Below are positions 22,701-34,434 of a stretch of DNA of 64,000 bases, one piece after another. The first letter of the stretch is position 1, and each line of letters opens with the position of its first letter. The notes below the pieces were generated by a model, which ran no database searches, was not told the origin of the DNA, and was given only the letters and a program-made list of their open reading frames with translations. The stretch comes from Ochromonas danica. Taxonomy: Eukaryota > Sar > Chrysophyceae > Chromulinales > Chromulinaceae. The DNA lies in assembly GCA_015146655.1 (NCBI GenBank), contig VKHL01000004.1, positions 186,001 to 250,000 of the forward strand, given 5' to 3'. Position numbers and translations under genes: made by a program.

Positions 22701-25700
22701 CATCTATTTCTCCCAGTGTGGAAGATTCATCTGCCAGAAACGTGACTTTTGATGAGTTAGTTTCCGCTTACTATGAGCAGGCCGTCGCTTTGGTTGACGG
22801 TGGAGCCGATATCTTGATTGTGGAAACCATCTTCGATACCTTGAATGCAAAGGCAGCCTTGTACGCTATTGGCGAGTATCTGGAACATGCTAAGGTGGAT
22901 ATCCCTGTGTTTGTGTCCGGTACTTTGGTGGATATGAGTGGTCGTACTCTGTCTGGACAAACGACGGAAGCATTCTATGCTTCGATTCGTCATGCCAAGC
23001 CCATGTGTGTTGGTCTCAACTGCGCCTTGGGAGCTAAGCAGATGGTTCCTTTCGTGAAGAGATTGGCTGCTTGTGCAGAATGCTTCGTGCATGTCTATTC
23101 GAATGCAGGTCTTCCTAATGCCATGGGTGGCTATGACGACACCCCACAAGATATGGCGAACTACAACGAGGAGTTCTTCTTGAATGGCTGGCTTAATATG
23201 GTTGGTGGGTGCTGTGGATCTACTCCTCCTCATATTGCGGCCCTGAAGGCGTTGATCGACGCGAAGGAATACAAGCCTCGTCCATTACCTCCTGTTCGCC
23301 GACCAAAGATGTGGCTATCTGGCTTGGAAGACTTGGTGGTCGAAGATGTCTACAACCATTTGGGCATGCCTTTCTTGAATGTCGGTGAACGATGCAACGT
23401 GGCCGGCTCGATTGCCTTTAAGAAGTTGATCATGGCGGGAAAATACGGCGAAGCTATGGACATTGCGAAGAAGCAGGTGGTGGATGGTGCTCACGTGATT
23501 GATATCAATGTAGACGATGGCATGTTGGACGGCTTAGCAGCAATGCAAAAGTTCGTCAAGATTGCTGTGACCGAGCCTGAGATCGCTAAGGTTCCATTCA
23601 TGTTAGATGCATCCAAGTTTGAGATAGTGTTGGCTGGATTGAAGTGGTGCCAGGGTAAGCCCATTATTAATAGTATCTCGCTGAAGGTGGGTGAAGAGAA
23701 GTTCAGGGAGCACGCAACCCTTTTGAAGAAGCACGGAGCAGCTGTGGTGGTGATGGCTTTCGATGAAGATGGTCAAGCAGCCACCTGCTACGATAAGGTG
23801 CGTATCTGCAAGCGCAGCTATGACATTCTGGTGAACGAAGTGGGTTTCCCTCCTGAGGATATTGTTTTCGATCCGAATGTGTTGACTATTGGCACTGGCA
23901 TGGAGGAACATGCCAACTATGGTGTGGACTTCATCGATGCTACTCGTCAGATCAAAGAATTATGTCCCTATGCGAAGATCAGTGGAGGCATTTCGAACTT
24001 ATCTTTCGGCTTCCGTGGCGTGAACAAGGTTCGCGAGTCCATTCACTCAGTATTCTTGTACTATGCTGTGAAGGACGCTGGCATGGATATGGGTATTGTC
24101 AACTCTCATGAGATGATTCCTTATCATAGCCTTGATTTTGATGTTTTGACGCTCTGCGAGAACCTGGTATTTAACAAGACCGCTGATGCGACTGAGAAGA
24201 TGCTGGAGTATACAGCCAAGGAAAAAGATCGTATGGAACGTATTAAACGCGGTGAGATTGTGGGTGCCGAAGTTACGGTGAAAGCCAGCTCTTGGAGAGA
24301 CAAACCTGTTGATGAGCGCCTTGCTCATGCATTGATCAATGGTATCACTGAGTTCATCGATCCTGATGTTGAAGAAGCTCGCTTAAAGGCGACAAGACCT
24401 CTGGATGTTATCGAGGGTCCTCTTATGAGCGGTATGAATATTGTTGGTGACCTTTTTGGTAGTGGCAAAATGTTCTTACCACAAGTTATCAAATCTGCTC
24501 GTGTCATGAAGAAAGCCGTTGCCTATCTGATGCCTTTTATGGAAGCTGAGAAACGTGCAAATCTGATAGCTGAAGGCAAAGACCCAGATGTGGTTAAAGA
24601 AGATGATGTTTCCAATTTTGCTGGTACATTCCTTATTGCCACTGTTAAGGGCGATGTGCATGACATTGGCAAGAACATTGTGGCAGTGGTGTTGGGTTGC
24701 AATAACTTCAAGGTCTATGATCTTGGAGTGATGGTTCCTTGTGAGCGCATCTTAGATGAGGCACAAAGACTCAATGTCGATGTCATTGGCTTGTCTGGTT
24801 TAATTACGCCTTCTTTGGACGAAATGGTTACTGTGGCCAAAGAAATGAAGAAGCGTGGTATGACTCAGCCGTTATTAATTGGTGGCGCCACTACTTCCAA
24901 AATGCACACCGCTGTCAAAATTGCCCCCATGTATGCAAATCTTGATCATCCCGTAATCCATGTATTGGATGCTAGTAGATCCGTCACCGTTGTGTCTACT
25001 CTCATTAATGCCGATAATAAACCTGATTATGTCGAGTCAGTCATGGAAGAGTACGAAGAGCTACGTGAAGATTACTTTGCCTCCTTGGAAAACAAGGCTT
25101 TCTTGACATTCAAAGATGCTAAAGAAAAGAAATTCAAGATTGACTTTGTTGCTAATCCACCCGTCGCTGTTCCTCGCAAGCTTGGTGTTCATGTGATTGA
25201 CAATGAACTTTCTGATGTGGTTCCCTACATCGATTGGAACCCTTTCTTCCAGACTTGGGAGCTTCGTGGTAGATATCCTAATCGTGGTTATCCCAAGATC
25301 TTCAACGATGAGAAGGTCGGTGCTGAAGCAAAGAAACTTCACGAGGATGCTCTTCGTATGTTAGATATGGTTGTGAAGACTAAGGCTCTTCAATTAAAGG
25401 GCATTGTTGGTTTGTTCGCGGCCAATAGTGTTGGTGGAGAGGATGTGGAGATCTACACAGATGATACCAGAGCTACTGTCGCGGGCAAGATGTGCATGCT
25501 TCGTGAGCAAACAGAAAGCGATGCTCCAGACAAGGTGTATCTCAGCCAGGCAGACTTCATTGCTCCAAAGGAATCAGGAATTCCGGACTACATGGGAATG
25601 TTTGCCGTTGCTTGCATGGGATGTGATGAACAAGTAGCCAAGTTTGAAGCCGCTAACGATGACTATTCCAAGATCATGATCCAGGCCATTGCAGATCGTT

Positions 25701-26098
25701 TGGTGGAAGCCTTTGCAGAGAAGATTCATCGTGACATTCGCACCGATCTTTGGGGTTATGCTGCTGATGAAACGTTGACTGAAACAGATTTGTTGAAGAT
25801 CAAGTACCAAGGTATTCGTCCTGCTCCAGGGTATCCTAGTCAACCTGATCACACGGAGAAAATCACATTGTGGAAACTTCTCCAAGTTGAAGAGAAGACT
25901 GGTATTCGCTTGTCAGAGTCTTTGTCGATGCTTCCCGCTTCCGCTGTCTCCGCCTTGGTCTTTGCTCACAAGCAAAGTCAGTATTTTGCTGTGGGACAGA
26001 TCACAAAGGATCAGGTCGCTGACTATGCCGAAAGGAAGGGTATGCCTTTGGATGAAATGGAAAGATGGCTGGGTCCTATTCTCGGCTATGATCGATAA
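19712..26098 (+). CDS. MetH: Cobalamin-dependent methionine synthase with duplicated Hcy + folate modules
   Basis: Transfers a methyl group from 5-methyl-tetrahydrofolate to homocysteine through cobalamin. One uninterrupted frame of 2,128 aa against about 1,230-1,265 aa for ordinary MetH. Order: Hcy domain A (about 100-420), folate domain A (about 450-710), a divergent linker (about 708-766), Hcy B, folate B (offset exactly 760 residues), cap, B12 and SAM-activation domains. Zinc ligands are present in both Hcy copies (GLNCALGA and [10 protein letters not shown]). Folate copies carry [11 protein letters not shown] and [11 protein letters not shown]. The B12 domain has [11 protein letters not shown] with the Co-binding His; the activation domain has [11 protein letters not shown] and [12 protein letters not shown]. 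There is no signal peptide. All catalytic motifs seem intact in both halves. The repeat could reflect assembly error, but the flanks differ. Confidence 0.93.
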   Translation: MTENNRIPKKKFAYDDLEERPALEPPCPSSIYAKNKIPASYVWSALDHPDIVNSRVGKLPDVSVAGKAAGWSDLRIDWNVDPKHFPESFPYFLRGRDSVRTYITQLFTSEIAMYDGAMGTMIQKQGNWLTEEAFRGERFADWSCNVKGNNDLLSLTQPAVIKNIYLEYLRSGSRLIGTNTFSSTVIAQADYHMESLSYELNYASARLAREACDEITALDPTKPRFVVGAMGPTNRTASISPSVEDSSARNVTFDELVSAYYEQAVALVDGGADILIVETIFDTLNAKAALYAIGEYLEHAKVDIPVFVSGTLVDMSGRTLSGQTTEAFYASIRHAKPMCVGLNCALGAKQMVPFVKRLAACAECFVHVYSNAGLPNAMGGYDDTPQDMANYNEEFFLNGWLNMVGGCCGSTPPHIAALKALIDAKEYKPRPLPPVRRPKMWLSGLEDLVVEDVYNHLGMPFLNVGERCNVAGSIAFKKLIMAGKYGEAMDIAKKQVVDGAHVIDINVDDGMLDGLAAMQKFVKIAVTEPEIAKVPFMLDASKFEIVLAGLKWCQGKPIINSISLKVGEEKFREHATLLKKHGAAVVVMAFDEDGQAATCYDKVRICKRSYDILVNEVGFPPEDIVFDPNVLTIGTGMEEHANYGVDFIDATRQIKELCPYAKISGGISNLSFGFRGVNKVRESIHSVFLYYAVKDAGMDMGIVNSHEMISYFRLEPDMKVLCENLVFNKTPDATEKMLERTTWEKAADQARKKNEPIPPKPRVIVKIPKKKFAYDDLEERPALEPPCPSSIYAKNKIPASYVWSALDHPDIVNSRVGKLPDVSVAGKAAGWSDLRIDWNVDPKHFPESFPYFLRGRDSVRTYITQLFTSEIAMYDGAMGTMIQKQGNWLTEEAFRGERFADWSCNVKGNNDLLSLTQPAVIKNIYLEYLRSGSRLIGTNTFSSTVIAQADYHMESLSYELNYASARLAREACDEITALDPTKPRFVVGAMGPTNRTASISPSVEDSSARNVTFDELVSAYYEQAVALVDGGADILIVETIFDTLNAKAALYAIGEYLEHAKVDIPVFVSGTLVDMSGRTLSGQTTEAFYASIRHAKPMCVGLNCALGAKQMVPFVKRLAACAECFVHVYSNAGLPNAMGGYDDTPQDMANYNEEFFLNGWLNMVGGCCGSTPPHIAALKALIDAKEYKPRPLPPVRRPKMWLSGLEDLVVEDVYNHLGMPFLNVGERCNVAGSIAFKKLIMAGKYGEAMDIAKKQVVDGAHVIDINVDDGMLDGLAAMQKFVKIAVTEPEIAKVPFMLDASKFEIVLAGLKWCQGKPIINSISLKVGEEKFREHATLLKKHGAAVVVMAFDEDGQAATCYDKVRICKRSYDILVNEVGFPPEDIVFDPNVLTIGTGMEEHANYGVDFIDATRQIKELCPYAKISGGISNLSFGFRGVNKVRESIHSVFLYYAVKDAGMDMGIVNSHEMIPYHSLDFDVLTLCENLVFNKTADATEKMLEYTAKEKDRMERIKRGEIVGAEVTVKASSWRDKPVDERLAHALINGITEFIDPDVEEARLKATRPLDVIEGPLMSGMNIVGDLFGSGKMFLPQVIKSARVMKKAVAYLMPFMEAEKRANLIAEGKDPDVVKEDDVSNFAGTFLIATVKGDVHDIGKNIVAVVLGCNNFKVYDLGVMVPCERILDEAQRLNVDVIGLSGLITPSLDEMVTVAKEMKKRGMTQPLLIGGATTSKMHTAVKIAPMYANLDHPVIHVLDASRSVTVVSTLINADNKPDYVESVMEEYEELREDYFASLENKAFLTFKDAKEKKFKIDFVANPPVAVPRKLGVHVIDNELSDVVPYIDWNPFFQTWELRGRYPNRGYPKIFNDEKVGAEAKKLHEDALRMLDMVVKTKALQLKGIVGLFAANSVGGEDVEIYTDDTRATVAGKMCMLREQTESDAPDKVYLSQADFIAPKESGIPDYMGMFAVACMGCDEQVAKFEAANDDYSKIMIQAIADRLVEAFAEKIHRDIRTDLWGYAADETLTETDLLKIKYQGIRPAPGYPSQPDHTEKITLWKLLQVEEKTGIRLSESLSMLPASAVSALVFAHKQSQYFAVGQITKDQVADYAERKGMPLDEMERWLGPILGYDR
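19754..21831 (+). repeat. Direct repeat A inside MetH (2,078 bases)
   Basis: By line-by-line reading this block matches 22034-24111 at every base. Just before it the two copies differ only at synonymous sites (Pro, Lys, Tyr codons at 19733-19753). Just after it they diverge sharply in both bases and amino acids. It encodes the Hcy and folate modules, copy A. Confidence 0.95.
22034..24111 (+). repeat. Direct repeat B inside MetH (2,078 bases)
   Basis: Second copy of the block at 19754-21831, offset 2,280 bases, which is 760 codons, so the frame is kept. It is followed by the usual MetH cap and B12 domains, so this copy is the one in the ancestral position. Confidence 0.95.
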
Positions 26099-26330
26099 GC
26101 AGCCTAGAGATCTGCTGTCTTCGTCCTAATCAGTTTTGAATGCAAAGAAGTAGGTGTAGTTGATCTAGTCTTTATGTAGTGGAGGGTTCAATGAGGGGTA
26201 GTTGTTGACGAGCTAAGACAGATGCTAAATGTCATCTTCAAAACTTCCAGCTTTATTATAATCAAATTAACTCTGGCTTGGTAGACTATTATTATTCCCT
26301 AAACATGCAAAAAGACTTTCTACGTATCAA

Positions 26331-27472
26331 TCAATCTTTGTCTACAATGGCTTGATATACTGCTCTTGCTGGTACTTCAATAAGCTCTTCCGTTGGTAAT
26401 ATGATGGCTGTGAGCTTCTTGCCATAAGCACATCCTGTATCCAATCCCACGGCAAAGCTTTCCTTCTGCAATCCACGTTTTGCATCATGACCAAAATAGA
26501 CGGTGACACCTTCCATTCCATCAATATGACCATCCCATACCTTTGCCCAGGCACTTCCAGTTTTTCCTTTTGAAGTAGCTAACCAGCATCCTGTCTCACT
26601 ATCTGCAAGAAGGTTGCGTAAAGTGACCAGATCATCAAAACTTTGTTCATGTAAACTATGTCCTGGTACTAATCCAGCATGAACAAATAACTTCTTCCAT
26701 GTTGGAATAAAGATAGAATAAGGTAACTCCTTCAACCATTCAATATCCTCTCTATCATCAACCATCAAAACAAAACAAAACACAAATAAGCACAACATTA
26801 CATTGATATGTAACCAACAACAAGACTACTACATCTACTAGACTACCTGGTCAATAGGGAAAGATAAGCAAGATGATCGGGTGTACGTTGAGGTACTAAA
26901 CCTAAAGCATACTTTAGTACATAATCATCATGATTCCCTCGAATACAAAAGGCACCAATAGATCGTGCAAATTGAATCACTTGAGCAGAGAAAGGACCTT
27001 TATTGACGAGATCTCCCAACAGTAAAACAGAAGTTGTTGATACATCATAATGAGCTTTCTCAAGAAGATCTTTCAGTTCTTCTAGACAACCATGAACATC
27101 TCCTACTACAATAAGACGATTTCGTAACTCATCTTGATGGAGTTGTTGATGAGGTCGTTGAGGAGGTGGGAGAGGAATAGCATTGACATCGATCTTGTCT
27201 GCTGGATACAGTTGTTCATTGATGACATGAGATGTAGTGGACATGGCTCGTCTAGTAGGCAGTGAAGAAGTGGCAATGATGGGAGGCAACAAGGAAGAGG
27301 ATGAGCTGGACAAGAAGAATCTCCTCGTCACTAATGCTCTTCTCACAACAAAATGTTGAAAGAAGGAAATGATGAAAAAGAGAGATGATAATACAAGAAT
27401 CCTTATGATATTTATTAGACTTTGGTAGGTACTGTATGACGAAGGTTTATTAAAACCCACACGACAATACAC
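26331..27472 (-). CDS. ApaH-like phosphatase (ALPH), membrane-anchored
   Basis: Metallophosphatase of the eukaryotic ApaH-like branch of PPP phosphatases. Exons 26847-27472 and 26331-26751 with a 95-base GT-AG intron, phase 2, 348 aa; splicing gives LLTREDIEWLKELPYSI. Metal-binding motifs: GDVHGC (124-129), GDLVNKGP (153-160) and GNHDD (179-183); the VxKGP in place of VDRG is the ALPH hallmark. The C-terminal YFGHDAKRGLQ and GLDTGCAYGKKL also fit. A hydrophobic N-terminal segment (about residues 19-38) suggests a membrane anchor or signal. Known relatives include yeast PPN2 (a polyphosphatase) and trypanosome ALPH1 (an mRNA decapping enzyme), so the substrate is open. Divergent from the F-box-like gene. 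Confidence 0.88.
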
Positions 27473-27695
27473 TACCTGAACAACACAGAGAGAGAACAGA
27501 ATTATGAATGATGGGAATGTGATGACGAAATATCCTCTTAAGTTAACTATATTGTTAAGTTAACAGAGAGTGAGAGAATAAACGCGTTTTTAAGTCTCTG
27601 AGAGAATTCCGTGCTGTGCTGGGTGGGGTTGACCTCCTGCCTGGTGGTTCCATTCAATTAGACTGACTATCCTGGGAAGTGAAGTCAGTCAGTCA

Positions 27696-28742
27696 ATGAT
27701 GACAACAAAGACGCTTGATACAGAAGAAGAAGTAGAAGCAGAAGAACAACAAGGAGAAGGTAGAAGTAGTAAAGAAGATGAGAATTCCCATCATTCTCAG
27801 TCGTCGTCTTGCAGTTGTAGTACAAGTAGTAGTAGTAGTTCCTCCTCTTCTTCCACAGTGTTGTTGTTGCACTTCCTCTTTCCACAAGACTTATTGCATC
27901 TCTCAGTCTTATCACGAGCTATGCTTACTAACCCTATCTTAACACAAGCATTAGAAGATGGATGGGCATATCTATCAAGTAAACGATGGAATCTCCCATT
28001 TAATCATCTTTCTCATCTTCTCACTTCTTCCACACCAAGTTATCGTCAATGGTATCGTGGATATGATGAACATTGGAGACTACCTGATGGTAAATATTCT
28101 AGTGCGAAACATCGTACTTTTGGTCGTGGTCGTCAGAATGGTCTATGTGCTTGGTTATTCATTAATCACACTGCTGATGCAGAGTTACGACAGCCTGCTG
28201 CTGTGACAACAGTCACTTCCTCTCCTTCTCCCTCTTCCTCCTCCTCCACAACAGAGAAGGAGAGCCTAGTCTATAAATCCATTGAGTTAAGAGTGTGTCT
28301 ACAGAATCTCTCTCATGGTCTAGTAAGGATGGCCATGACATCAAATCAGATTATTGTCCAGGCATTTCCTGGTGTTAATAAGAAGGATAAAGAGGAGGGG
28401 AAGGAGGATTATGATGATACATTGGAAGTCAGTAATCTTCATATTATTGCTAGGAATGGAGAGTATTATAAAAGTCATGATGAAGTGTTAGAGTTATTAG
28501 GTTTGGAGTTTGCTGTGTTAGCCTTTACTGTGCTAGCACCCGCAACAGCTGCAGTGAATGAACCAGAATTCATCACAATGATCAAGAACATTACTTTGTT
28601 AGCTGAGTCAGTTTATGATGGAGAAGGTGGTAGTGGTAGACCTCGGGAAGTAGCGGTGACGATCATGACGATGGAAGAGGATAAAGTCTGGAAGGCCTAC
28701 ACGGTGATGCCCAGCGGTCACTATCTCTTGCGTGCTCTCTGA
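27696..28742 (+). CDS. F-box-like hypothetical protein
   Basis: Single exon, 348 aa. An acidic and Ser-rich N-terminus (about 1-52, including a run of Ser from a trinucleotide repeat) precedes an F-box-like helix set: FLFPQDLLHLSVLSRAM then NPILTQALEDGWAYLSSKRW. F-boxes link substrates to SCF ubiquitin ligases. The rest contains YRQWYRGYDEHWRLPDGKY and, later, a beta-rich segment beginning IELRVCLQNLSHGLVRMA that I cannot assign. Ends shortly before a convergent TPS gene. The F-box call is moderate because only the core hydrophobic pattern is visible. Confidence 0.6.
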   Translation: MMTTKTLDTEEEVEAEEQQGEGRSSKEDENSHHSQSSSCSCSTSSSSSSSSSSTVLLLHFLFPQDLLHLSVLSRAMLTNPILTQALEDGWAYLSSKRWNLPFNHLSHLLTSSTPSYRQWYRGYDEHWRLPDGKYSSAKHRTFGRGRQNGLCAWLFINHTADAELRQPAAVTTVTSSPSPSSSSSTTEKESLVYKSIELRVCLQNLSHGLVRMAMTSNQIIVQAFPGVNKKDKEEGKEDYDDTLEVSNLHIIARNGEYYKSHDEVLELLGLEFAVLAFTVLAPATAAVNEPEFITMIKNITLLAESVYDGEGGSGRPREVAVTIMTMEEDKVWKAYTVMPSGHYLLRAL

Positions 28743-28944
28743 GTGTTAGTCTAATGATCTAGTCCTAGTCTTAGTCATCATCTTTCTAGCGCATTTCTCT
28801 TTATTCCATCAGAGCGTCTATATTGTTAATATGACACAACAACAACAGCAACACTTACACTACGAACTAACATCACTACAAACACAGTTCCATATAACTT
28901 AGCAGCAGATGCTTCCCCAAATAGTGCACTGCATGTTGACCTCG

Positions 28945-31900
28945 TTAGAAGAAGATTCCTTCGGCGTCTTCTTCGTTTGATTCATTCAGACTACCACAAC
29001 AATAACAAATCAAAACGATAACGCATAATAACAGAAGACAGGATATCTTACCCATGCATATATTCGGCCATGGAAATGGCTGGATTAGATGGCACAGCTC
29101 GTAGACTCGGAGAATTGGGTAAAGAGGTTTGACTAGAGAAGATATCATGAGCATGAACTTCCTCTTTTTTGTGTTGAAGCTGTCCCGAATGTAGACAATT
29201 AAACGCATACATTAACAAAACATAGGCTAATTAACGAGAGAGAAGAAGAATAGCAATTACCTCAGAAGTTTGGGAGAAGTGACTTAGTGAAGATGATCGC
29301 GGCATCGAAGCCCCACCATAACCTCCACTTGTCATGGTCATTGTATTGGCAGATGCAAGCAGATTAAAGTTCAACGACAAATGCTTGCCGGACCCACTCG
29401 GTGACATGGAAGGCAAATCCATGGAGGAGAAATAGCGTTTGTCTCTCTGTGCAGTCTTGGACAAAGTAGTCAATAGTTCCATCACTGCAGCTGGGTCATC
29501 AACATAAGCCTTCGCAGCTGTAGGTTTCTTCCCCACGGTGACACTGAATGCGGAGAGATGAGGATTCTCATGAAGTATGCTTTCAATACGTTCAAACATT
29601 GGTTCGTCTGAATTATCATCTCCAACAGCGAGAATGAAATCAGCTTCAATACCAGATGACTTCATGATCTGTAAGGCATGATCCATGAAATTGCCTTTGG
29701 AAGCACCTGTAGGACGGACTTCAATATAACCGTCTGATACACCACCTCCACGAATAACCTCAACAGGATAGGAGTTAAGGATGAGATGAAGATGTTCCTC
29801 CAATTCTTTGCTTTGTAAAAAGCCAAACTCAGGATCCGCATCACTAAATTGCCAAATCAAGGCATTTCCTTTAGTCTCAATGTATGTGCCATGCGTTCGT
29901 TGCACGAAGATGTCCATGATAACGCGGCAAGATTCCTTCCATGAATCATCCACCATTTCCTGGATACTCTGCCATTTACCTTTGTTGGCCACAGAGAAGC
30001 CACCCAATTCACGATTAATCTCATCACGAGGCCATTTGTAATAAAAGCCATGTTCACCCGCTAGACCCAAGCCACGCAACGAGCCAAAGTAGTCTGCAAC
30101 GATATGAGATTCCTTTCCAGAGACCACGAAGACAATGTTCTTAATATCTGAGCAAAGAGCTTCCAGAACGTCTTTCAATTCAGTTGTGAGACCCTCTCTA
30201 CTGGCAGCACCCGTTGCTAGAGCATAAGCATGAAGTTTATCAGCCTTGTGAACATTCGCAACAATAGTTCCACCCCAATCTAATAAAATGAGACGATGGC
30301 GGGCATTGCGATAGGTTTTACAAATCTCTTTCGTATCCAGAGGCAGAAAGCCAGACTTGAGATTCATGATCTTGAATTGCATTCCAAAGCCAACACCGTA
30401 ACTTGAATTGGGATCACTGCTCACCTCAACACTCTTCAAATCTCGAAGCACGTGCTTTGCCCAATTAGCAGTAGTGAGTCGAGTGGAAAACTCCAAATTG
30501 CGACGACATCGATCTGCTCGTTCAAGATCATCAATCTCGAAAGCATGTCTCAGTGCAAGTTTCACCTCGTCCACTCGCCAAGGATTGATCACCATGGCGC
30601 CACGCATAACTCTGGCGCTGGAAATAAACTCACTTATAATAACCAGACCTTGATTGGGCAAACCAGCGCCTAACAGTCGTTCTTCCTTGGGCAAGATACC
30701 AGCTGAGACAAGATCGCCATGCTTCTTGCGTGCCAAAGTAAATTCCATTGGATATCGATTTAACCCATCCCTCGTGGCAGTCATCATTAGAATATCTACA
30801 GCAGAAAAATAGGCCAAACGCTGAGCAAGACGAATATCTTTATCATGTCTTTCTTCAAAATAGAACATTGCACCTCCATCTTGACCATACTTTTCATTTA
30901 ATCGACCCACAAGGACGCGTACGTCATGTTGTGTTTGACGATAGTCCTGTCCACGTTCACCCGCACTGATTCCAATAAAGGCAAACACAACTTTGCCAAC
31001 GTACTGGGGATTCTCTTCCAAGAACTGATCAATTGCCATAAGTCGTAACGGGATTCCCTTGAGACGCTCAAGCCGGTCAATACCTAATTCACCAATCGTT
31101 AAGTCAGTAAGAAAGCAATCATAAGATGTGATAAATGAGATTTATTAAACTCACCACTAACGACAATTTTGTTTGCAAATCTCTCTTTCCATTCTTTCAC
31201 TTCAGCAACATAAGAAGGAGATTCAAGAATCTCGGTCACACGAGGCATATCCACACCAACATGAATACAGGTGATCACCACTTCTCTACCATCAACATTG
31301 ACGGTCATCATGCCCTGTGCATTCGTATCATTGCTATAGCCGAGGATACGATGGCAAACAGTCAAAAAGTGGCGGGCATACTCAAAGAGATGGAAACCAA
31401 TCTGATTTGCTCCCAGAATACCACGTAGAAGATCTTCTCGTCGAGCCATCGTTCGCCACAACTCACTGGATGGAAATGGAGTATGAAAGTAGTAACCAAT
31501 CTTTGCCAAAGGGATTCTTCTTCTTAAGAAGCTGGGTAACAACATTAGATGAAAGCCGTGAATCCAAATCAGATAGTTCTGTTGGTAGACCTCCAAAACC
31601 TTTTCTCGAAATAGCTTGTGAACAGTAGAATAGTTGAACCACAAATTCTGTTGTGCTTTGGCTCCAATTTCATTTTGATTTAATGGTCCATAAACATCAG
31701 CCACATGATGCATAACAAGCCATAAGTTTTGCTTGCAAAATATGTCATAGAATTGATAATGCATGGTCTGATTGATGAAAACTGGGTAACAGTTCATTGC
31801 CGCCAAAACGGATGCAACAGCTTCTTCTTCCTCTACAGGAATAGGAGCATTACCATATCGAATAGAACCAACCCATAATAGTCTTGCATTGACCTGAAGA

Positions 31901-32624
31901 GATAAGAGAGCTTCTTTATCCCATGTTGCTTGCCATGAACCATTCTTACCCTTGCTAAGGATGACTGGTAGGAAGTATGAGACAATAATAACCGCATCTT
32001 CAGGTCCAATTTCATCTTTGCCTAATGACAAAGGATTCCAAGAAGAGCACACCTTTGCTCTTTGAGGATCAGTGTTGCCAATCATAGTCGTTTTCATGGA
32101 AGAAGCATCTTGCACTGAGAAGACATAATTCAAATCTCCAAATCTATCCAAGGTAGACCGACTAAATCCTTTTCCTTTGTTAATATCTAGCACACGAAAT
32201 TGGCCATCTTCACTTTCCCATCGACTAAATTGACCACCAGAGAAGATACAATAACGATATTGAACATCAGCAGCAGCAGGCAAGAGAATTGCTGTAAACA
32301 ATAGAAAAAGACCGTATTGATTAATAAATCATTTCGGGGGGAAAATATAGGTTAGAATGAGTTAGGAAAAAGGGTTTTACCTTCTTTGGTTGACCACCAA
32401 GGGAAAGTGCTGGAAGAAGTGACAAGTTGGACTGCTCGATTGAGATCCCCACTGCCCAATCCAGGAACATTCCCTGAGATATACACCTCTTCACCAAAAT
32501 CTAAGTCGGCATGAACCTATAGGAATAAAATAAATGTGACTTATAAGATAAAGAAGAGAGATTTTAAAAAGAAAATGTCATTCTGACGTACCTTGAATGT
32601 GATTTCCACTACAGAGGGATTCAT
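28945..32624 (-). CDS. TPS: CBM20 - trehalose-6-phosphate synthase - phosphatase-like fusion
   Basis: Six exons: 32592-32624, 32381-32516, 31155-32291, 29261-31083, 29052-29179 and 28945-28990, all GT-AG, 1,100 aa. Residues 1-100 form a CBM20 starch-binding domain (EITFKVHADLDFGEEVYISG, PWWSTKEAILLP). The GT20 domain (about 135-600) keeps YFHTPFPSSELWR, IGFHLFEYARHFLT, the Arg and Lys in GIDRLERLKGI (across a splice) and TRDGLN, but WxHDYHL is WIHGFHLMLLP. The C-terminal HAD domain has VVSGKESHI, GEHGFYYKWP and GDDNSDEPMFE, yet motif I is LLDWGGT instead of LDYDGT: the second Asp of DxD is Gly (codon 30272-30274). The phosphatase is therefore probably weak or inactive, and the protein may be regulatory like plant class II TPS (inference). 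The extreme 3' exons are low-complexity. Confidence 0.9.
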
Positions 32625-32868
32625 GATTTCGAAAAGAGAATTCTAATGAAAGAAAATTATAGACTTGATCGTACAAGTTCAACTTAATAAGTTCTTGAGA
32701 TAAGAATATTAAATTGAATGGTAAAGGAAAGGATAAATTGGGATTAGTTTGCAGTCAGAAAGCAAAACACCTCCCCAAGAGAACAACAAGTTGTTCATCT
32801 CATCTGCACATCTTCCCTACCCGACTGTTAACTTCACACGCTCCCCCCTCCTCCACTGCAGGTGATGA

Positions 32869-32936
<68 letters not shown>

Positions 32937-33156
32937 ACACAGACACACACACACACACACAACCAACCAACAAGAATAAAACCTGTTTTTCGAGGTTTGA
33001 GAGAACAAACAAGCGTTTTACGCCCACATTTGTTTGTTTGGTGTCAGAATTTCGTTGTCCTGCGCTGGGAATTCTCTGCGGGGGTTGTTCTCACCACATG
33101 ACACACCACCAACAGAATCAAGTTTTCTATTCCAAACATCAGAACAAAAGCAAAGT
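32625..33156. other. Divergent intergenic region with (AC)n microsatellite
   Basis: Between the TPS start and the proposed sugar-nucleotide transporter start. It holds a long CA/GT simple repeat. No gene is supported; open frames through the repeat code for Thr-His or Cys-Val strings and are artefacts. Confidence 0.7.
32869..32960. repeat. (AC)n microsatellite, interrupted
   Basis: About 92 bases of nearly pure AC dinucleotide with two AGAC interruptions near 32931 and 32941. Such tracts are length-variable. Confidence 0.97.
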
Positions 33157-34434
33157 ATGCTACCTTTTCCAGCTTATTCTAACAATGGTCTTTATCGCAT
33201 TAGTTCTGCTTATCCTGCAAAGCGAAGGCATCGATGGTTTTTAGTGGACCCTTTTCTCTCTCCAGAATTCCGACTGTTTAGTTATGTAGTCACATTGTAT
33301 GCTGTCTTCATTTCTTGGGGATACTTGCAAGAGAAGATTGCCTCCAATGTATATAGTCTGCCTCAAGGAAGTGAGGCAATTCCCAATCGCTGGGACTATC
33401 CTATCGTACTCAATGCGCTATTGTCGCTGAGTTGTTTCCTGACCGCTGCTGTTGTGGATAGAGCCCTCGAGAGCAGACAGCAACCTGTTGAGAGAAAGAG
33501 AGATATATCTTTCTTTTCCTTTTGGAAGGTTGCTATTACATCTGCACTGGCTTCACCGATTGGCTATGCCTCCTTGAAGTATATTTCCTTCCCAATGATG
33601 GTCCTCTCCAAGTCTTCGAAGCACGTCCCTGTAATGCTGGTGGGAAAAGTTCTGTACAGTAAAAATTATGCTTGGTACAAGTATGTAAGCGTGGCACTGG
33701 TTTGTGGAGGCATCTCGATGTTTACTTTGGCGAAGTCTTCCTCAGGGCATTCAGCCAAAGCCTCGACAGACGAAGCTGGTCTTCTCGCGACCATATGGGG
33801 CCTGTTTTTAATCTTTGTCAACCTTTCTCTCGACGGCGTGACAAGTAATGAACAAGATCATCTCTTTGCCAAGCAGGGGGCAACATCTCTGCAGATGATG
33901 AAGAGCACGAACATCTGGCAGACTTTCTATCTCACATTTTTTCTTCTCGCAGAATACCTACTTTGGGGGAAAAGTAGTGCTCTTTTTCGTTCAAGTAGTT
34001 TGATTTGGAACTGCTCTGAACTGCAAATGGACTTATTGGGGTTTTGCCTTTGTGGCTGTGTGGGCCAGGTTCTACTGCTGGGCCTCATTCGTGAGTTTGG
34101 TTCATTGGTGTGGATCACAGTTAGCGTCACAAGACAGCTCTTCACTATTCTTCTTTCAGTGTTTCTATTTCAACATCCTGTAAATATTGTACAGTGGACT
34201 GCAGTTGCAGTGGTATTCGGAGGACTAGCCTTTGAGATCGTCTTCGCCTACCGCAACAAGCCAGCTTCGAAGAAATCGGACAAGCCGAGCTCACCAACTG
34301 CTGTGAATACTATTCCTTGTGAAGATCTTTCTTCAGTTCGCCACTCTGAGAGCGAAGATTCAACATGGGATGATTCAGAAGAGCCGGGCATGATGATATC
34401 TCCGTTCATCACACCTCACAAGAAGATGCTTTAG
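33157..34434 (+). CDS. SLC35B-type nucleotide-sugar transporter
   Basis: Membrane protein of the drug/metabolite superfamily, SLC35B branch (HUT1/UDP-galactose or ATP transporter of the ER). From the ATG at 33157 it is 425 aa; the frame is open back to 33034, but the extra 41 residues look non-homologous. About nine to ten hydrophobic segments. Family landmarks: ISWGYLQEKIASNVY in TM1, then SPIGYASLKYISFPMMVL and KSSKHVPVMLVGKVLY, then LSLDGVTSNEQDHLF and WITVSVTRQLFTILLSVFLF. The cytosolic tail is Lys/Ser/Asp-rich. Substrate not decided by sequence. Expected in the ER or Golgi. Single exon. Confidence 0.88.
   Translation: MLPFPAYSNNGLYRISSAYPAKRRHRWFLVDPFLSPEFRLFSYVVTLYAVFISWGYLQEKIASNVYSLPQGSEAIPNRWDYPIVLNALLSLSCFLTAAVVDRALESRQQPVERKRDISFFSFWKVAITSALASPIGYASLKYISFPMMVLSKSSKHVPVMLVGKVLYSKNYAWYKYVSVALVCGGISMFTLAKSSSGHSAKASTDEAGLLATIWGLFLIFVNLSLDGVTSNEQDHLFAKQGATSLQMMKSTNIWQTFYLTFFLLAEYLLWGKSSALFRSSSLIWNCSELQMDLLGFCLCGCVGQVLLLGLIREFGSLVWITVSVTRQLFTILLSVFLFQHPVNIVQWTAVAVVFGGLAFEIVFAYRNKPASKKSDKPSSPTAVNTIPCEDLSSVRHSESEDSTWDDSEEPGMMISPFITPHKKML

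Noticed and set aside
19712-26098. Two separate tandem MetH genes
   Set aside because: There is no stop, promoter or start between the halves, the first half lacks B12 and activation domains, and the frame is continuous.
32714-33244. Open frames across the AC microsatellite
   Set aside because: Thr-His and Cys-Val strings result from the simple repeat; no homology.
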